NCBI GenBank assembly: GCA_030248295.1
Contig: JASANH010000183.1
Location: 124,001 to 188,000 of the forward strand
DNA: 64,000 bases
DNA from: Mesodorylaimus sp. YZB2_4
Taxonomy: Eukaryota; Nematoda; Enoplea; Dorylaimida; Dorylaimidae
Direction of reading: 5' to 3'
This document shows positions 62,321 through 64,000 of the stretch, in pieces. Numbering within the stretch: position 1 is the first letter of the stretch; every line of letters starts with the position of its first letter. The translations under genes were made by a program, and so were the position numbers. The notes under the pieces were generated by a model. The model did no database searches. It was not told the origin of the DNA and worked only from the letters and a program-made list of their open reading frames with translations.

Positions 62321-64000
62321 TCATACCAGGTCCCAAAACCCCATTTTTTGGGTTTTTGGGTTGAGTTCGGCTGGGTTTTTAGACAGGGTGGTTTTGGATT
62401 GTGGAGGTTGACCTTTTTTTGAACCCAACCCAAAACACCACTTTTTTACTTGGGGTCAGCCTTGTTAGTCAGCTTGAGCATGAGGGCATGCGCATGAGAT
62501 CGTTGCCGTGATCGAAGGCACTGGCAGCTCGAGTACTCATTGCCCGTACCATAGTCTGATTCAGCATGTCAGTCTGAGTGTGACCGAACTGAAACATCGT
62601 TTGTCAACGGATAATATCGAGCTCTGGCCTGATCTCATGCCGACTCGCGGTCACAAGTGAGCACTAAAAAGACTGATTATTATCTTCCATTTGAATATGT
62701 CCTTGTGGTCTCCTTCGCGAATGACTTTAGAAAACATTCTGAATAAGTACTAAGCTCACAACAGCTGCGAATTACATCTGGGCGAGGTTTCACCAGGTTA
62801 CAAGTCCACAAGCGACACGTGCTTCACCAAGCTAAGCCATCCATATTTCTCAATTATACAGAACCATTTTAACAAGAAGTACGAGCTATCTAGGTTCATG
62901 AACTCACAAGTTAAAAAAAAACGTGGACTTGTAACTGTGAGTGATTTTCTACTAGTGAGAAGAAGGTTCGTGAGCCTTGCAGGGCTCTTTTCATCGCTTT
63001 TGCCTTTTTTTGAATGGGACTTCTGCCTTTTCGTCCTTTCTGCTTTTGAATATGGTGATGACGGGAGACCTGTGATCTACAGTACATTCTAGGTCATACA
63101 ATACAATACCTGCAGAACAGGGCTTGTAAGACTGCAGTGATTGGTGAAAATGGACCCTCAGCTGGGGTCATGTTATTTGAAACTTGCAGCTCGAAAAAGG
63201 AATGGTCATTAAGACATGATATACATGACATGATTGACCATCTGTTTTTGAAGGAATCCAAAAACCGAATTCGGAGGTGCAGTCAGATTAGCTCATGCCA
63301 ACTCATCACCCGCTAGATTAGTTACTTCTGGTGCCTCTGGAGATCTTTCTGAAGGTATATAGAAGACGCGAGTGCCCAAATTTGCTGCTCAGAGCCCTTA
63401 GGGAGGCCAGGGCAGACCATCCCACAAACCTCCCAACTTCTCTCTTGGAGGAGACTTTCGAGTAAAGCCACTATGCTAATCGTAAGATTGCTCTCCTTCA
63501 GGTCGTTTAGTGAAGAATGATGACATTTTCACAAAAATGTGCGTCAAACTAAAAATATACTTCACCGAACAAAAGTGGTTTTTTTGGTTTTAGTCAATTT
63601 TTTTTAAAAATATGGGTTTTTATGGATTAGGATTGGCTTCACTAGCGAATGGGTTGGATTCGACTGTTCAAAAATATTTGGGTTGGGCTTGGGTCGAACT
63701 GCGAACCCATGGTTTATGCAAGGAAGGGTGACGTGGACAGGTGGTTCCATTACAAGGGCAAAATACAGGTACAGTAGCTAACGTTATGTCAATGATTAAG
63801 ACACTGGAAAAAGTGCGCTGGAAATCGCAAGCGTATCTTCGTGACAGTTCTCAAGGATAGTACTGTTTGTGGCTCCTAATGTTGCGGCAGTCAAATACCA
63901 TATTATGTGGCAAAAATATAAGCTGTGTGATACTCCTCCTACGGGTGGATATACCTACGCGCGCACGTGGTTCGAATCACCCCTGCGCGGTACTACCGAC
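62321..64000. other. Right-end interval, repeat-derived
   Basis: GGGTTTTTGGGTTG-rich sequence at 62340-62430 and TGGGTTGGGCTTGGGTCG-rich sequence at 63590-63710 bracket the interval, in the manner of a decayed hAT-like element, and it is absent from the left segmental copy. No gene recognised. A unit shared with about 50868-50940 lies at 63850-63925. The end of the window has 'ggttcgaatcacccc', a B-box-like word, too short to call. Confidence 0.4.

Overview
This is metazoan nuclear DNA. Its genes have many exons joined at GT-AG introns. The introns run from 53 and 56 nt up to more than 2 kb, an intron-bearing tRNA gene is present, and long noncoding stretches are full of transposon-derived repeats. 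The proteins (Kir, Shaker-type Kv and DEG/ENaC channels, a neurabin, casein kinase 1 alpha) point to an invertebrate bilaterian. I cannot name the phylum. There is no operon structure and no bacterial feature.

Layout, left to right. 0.95-5.4 kb (-): a Ras-like GTPase with a long tail and a CAAX end, whose large intron holds a 1.5 kb Harbinger-like DNA element (TAA target duplication). 7.2-10.2 kb: repeat-derived DNA, namely a foldback hairpin element, a GC-rich hairpin repeat and a hAT-like element. 12.25-13.7 kb (-): the PP1-binding and PDZ portion of a neurabin/spinophilin. 17.2-21.8 kb (+): a seven-exon inward-rectifier K+ channel with a 27-bp minisatellite in intron 2. 22.6-25.2 kb (+): a complete seven-exon casein kinase 1 alpha. 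26.6-29.3 kb (+): a complete five-exon CANT1-type nucleotidase. 33.4-35.0 kb (+): a three-exon mitochondrial pyruvate carrier subunit 2. 35.75 kb (+): tRNA-Arg(UCU) with an intron. 38.2-45.0 kb (+): a Shaker-type Kv channel.

47.5-62.3 kb is a young accessory region. A DEG/ENaC-like channel gene is present twice on the minus strand (47.7-49.7 and 59.8-61.8 kb), about 12.1 kb apart, within a segmental duplication. The right copy is intact (521 codons). The left copy has a 4-bp insertion that breaks its second exon. Between them sit a 3.25 kb foldback element with inverted arms of more than 600 bp (a tRNA-Glu-like sequence in each arm, gene-like fragments in its core, and a second transposon nested in one arm), an exact 85-bp tandem repeat, and a 55-bp inverted repeat pair.

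The genes are independent units. Many are neuronal or membrane proteins (Kv, Kir, DEG/ENaC, neurabin), but nothing in the sequence ties them into one pathway. Exon models were built by hand from splice sites, frame continuity and family similarity; first exons, UTRs and promoters are mostly unresolved.
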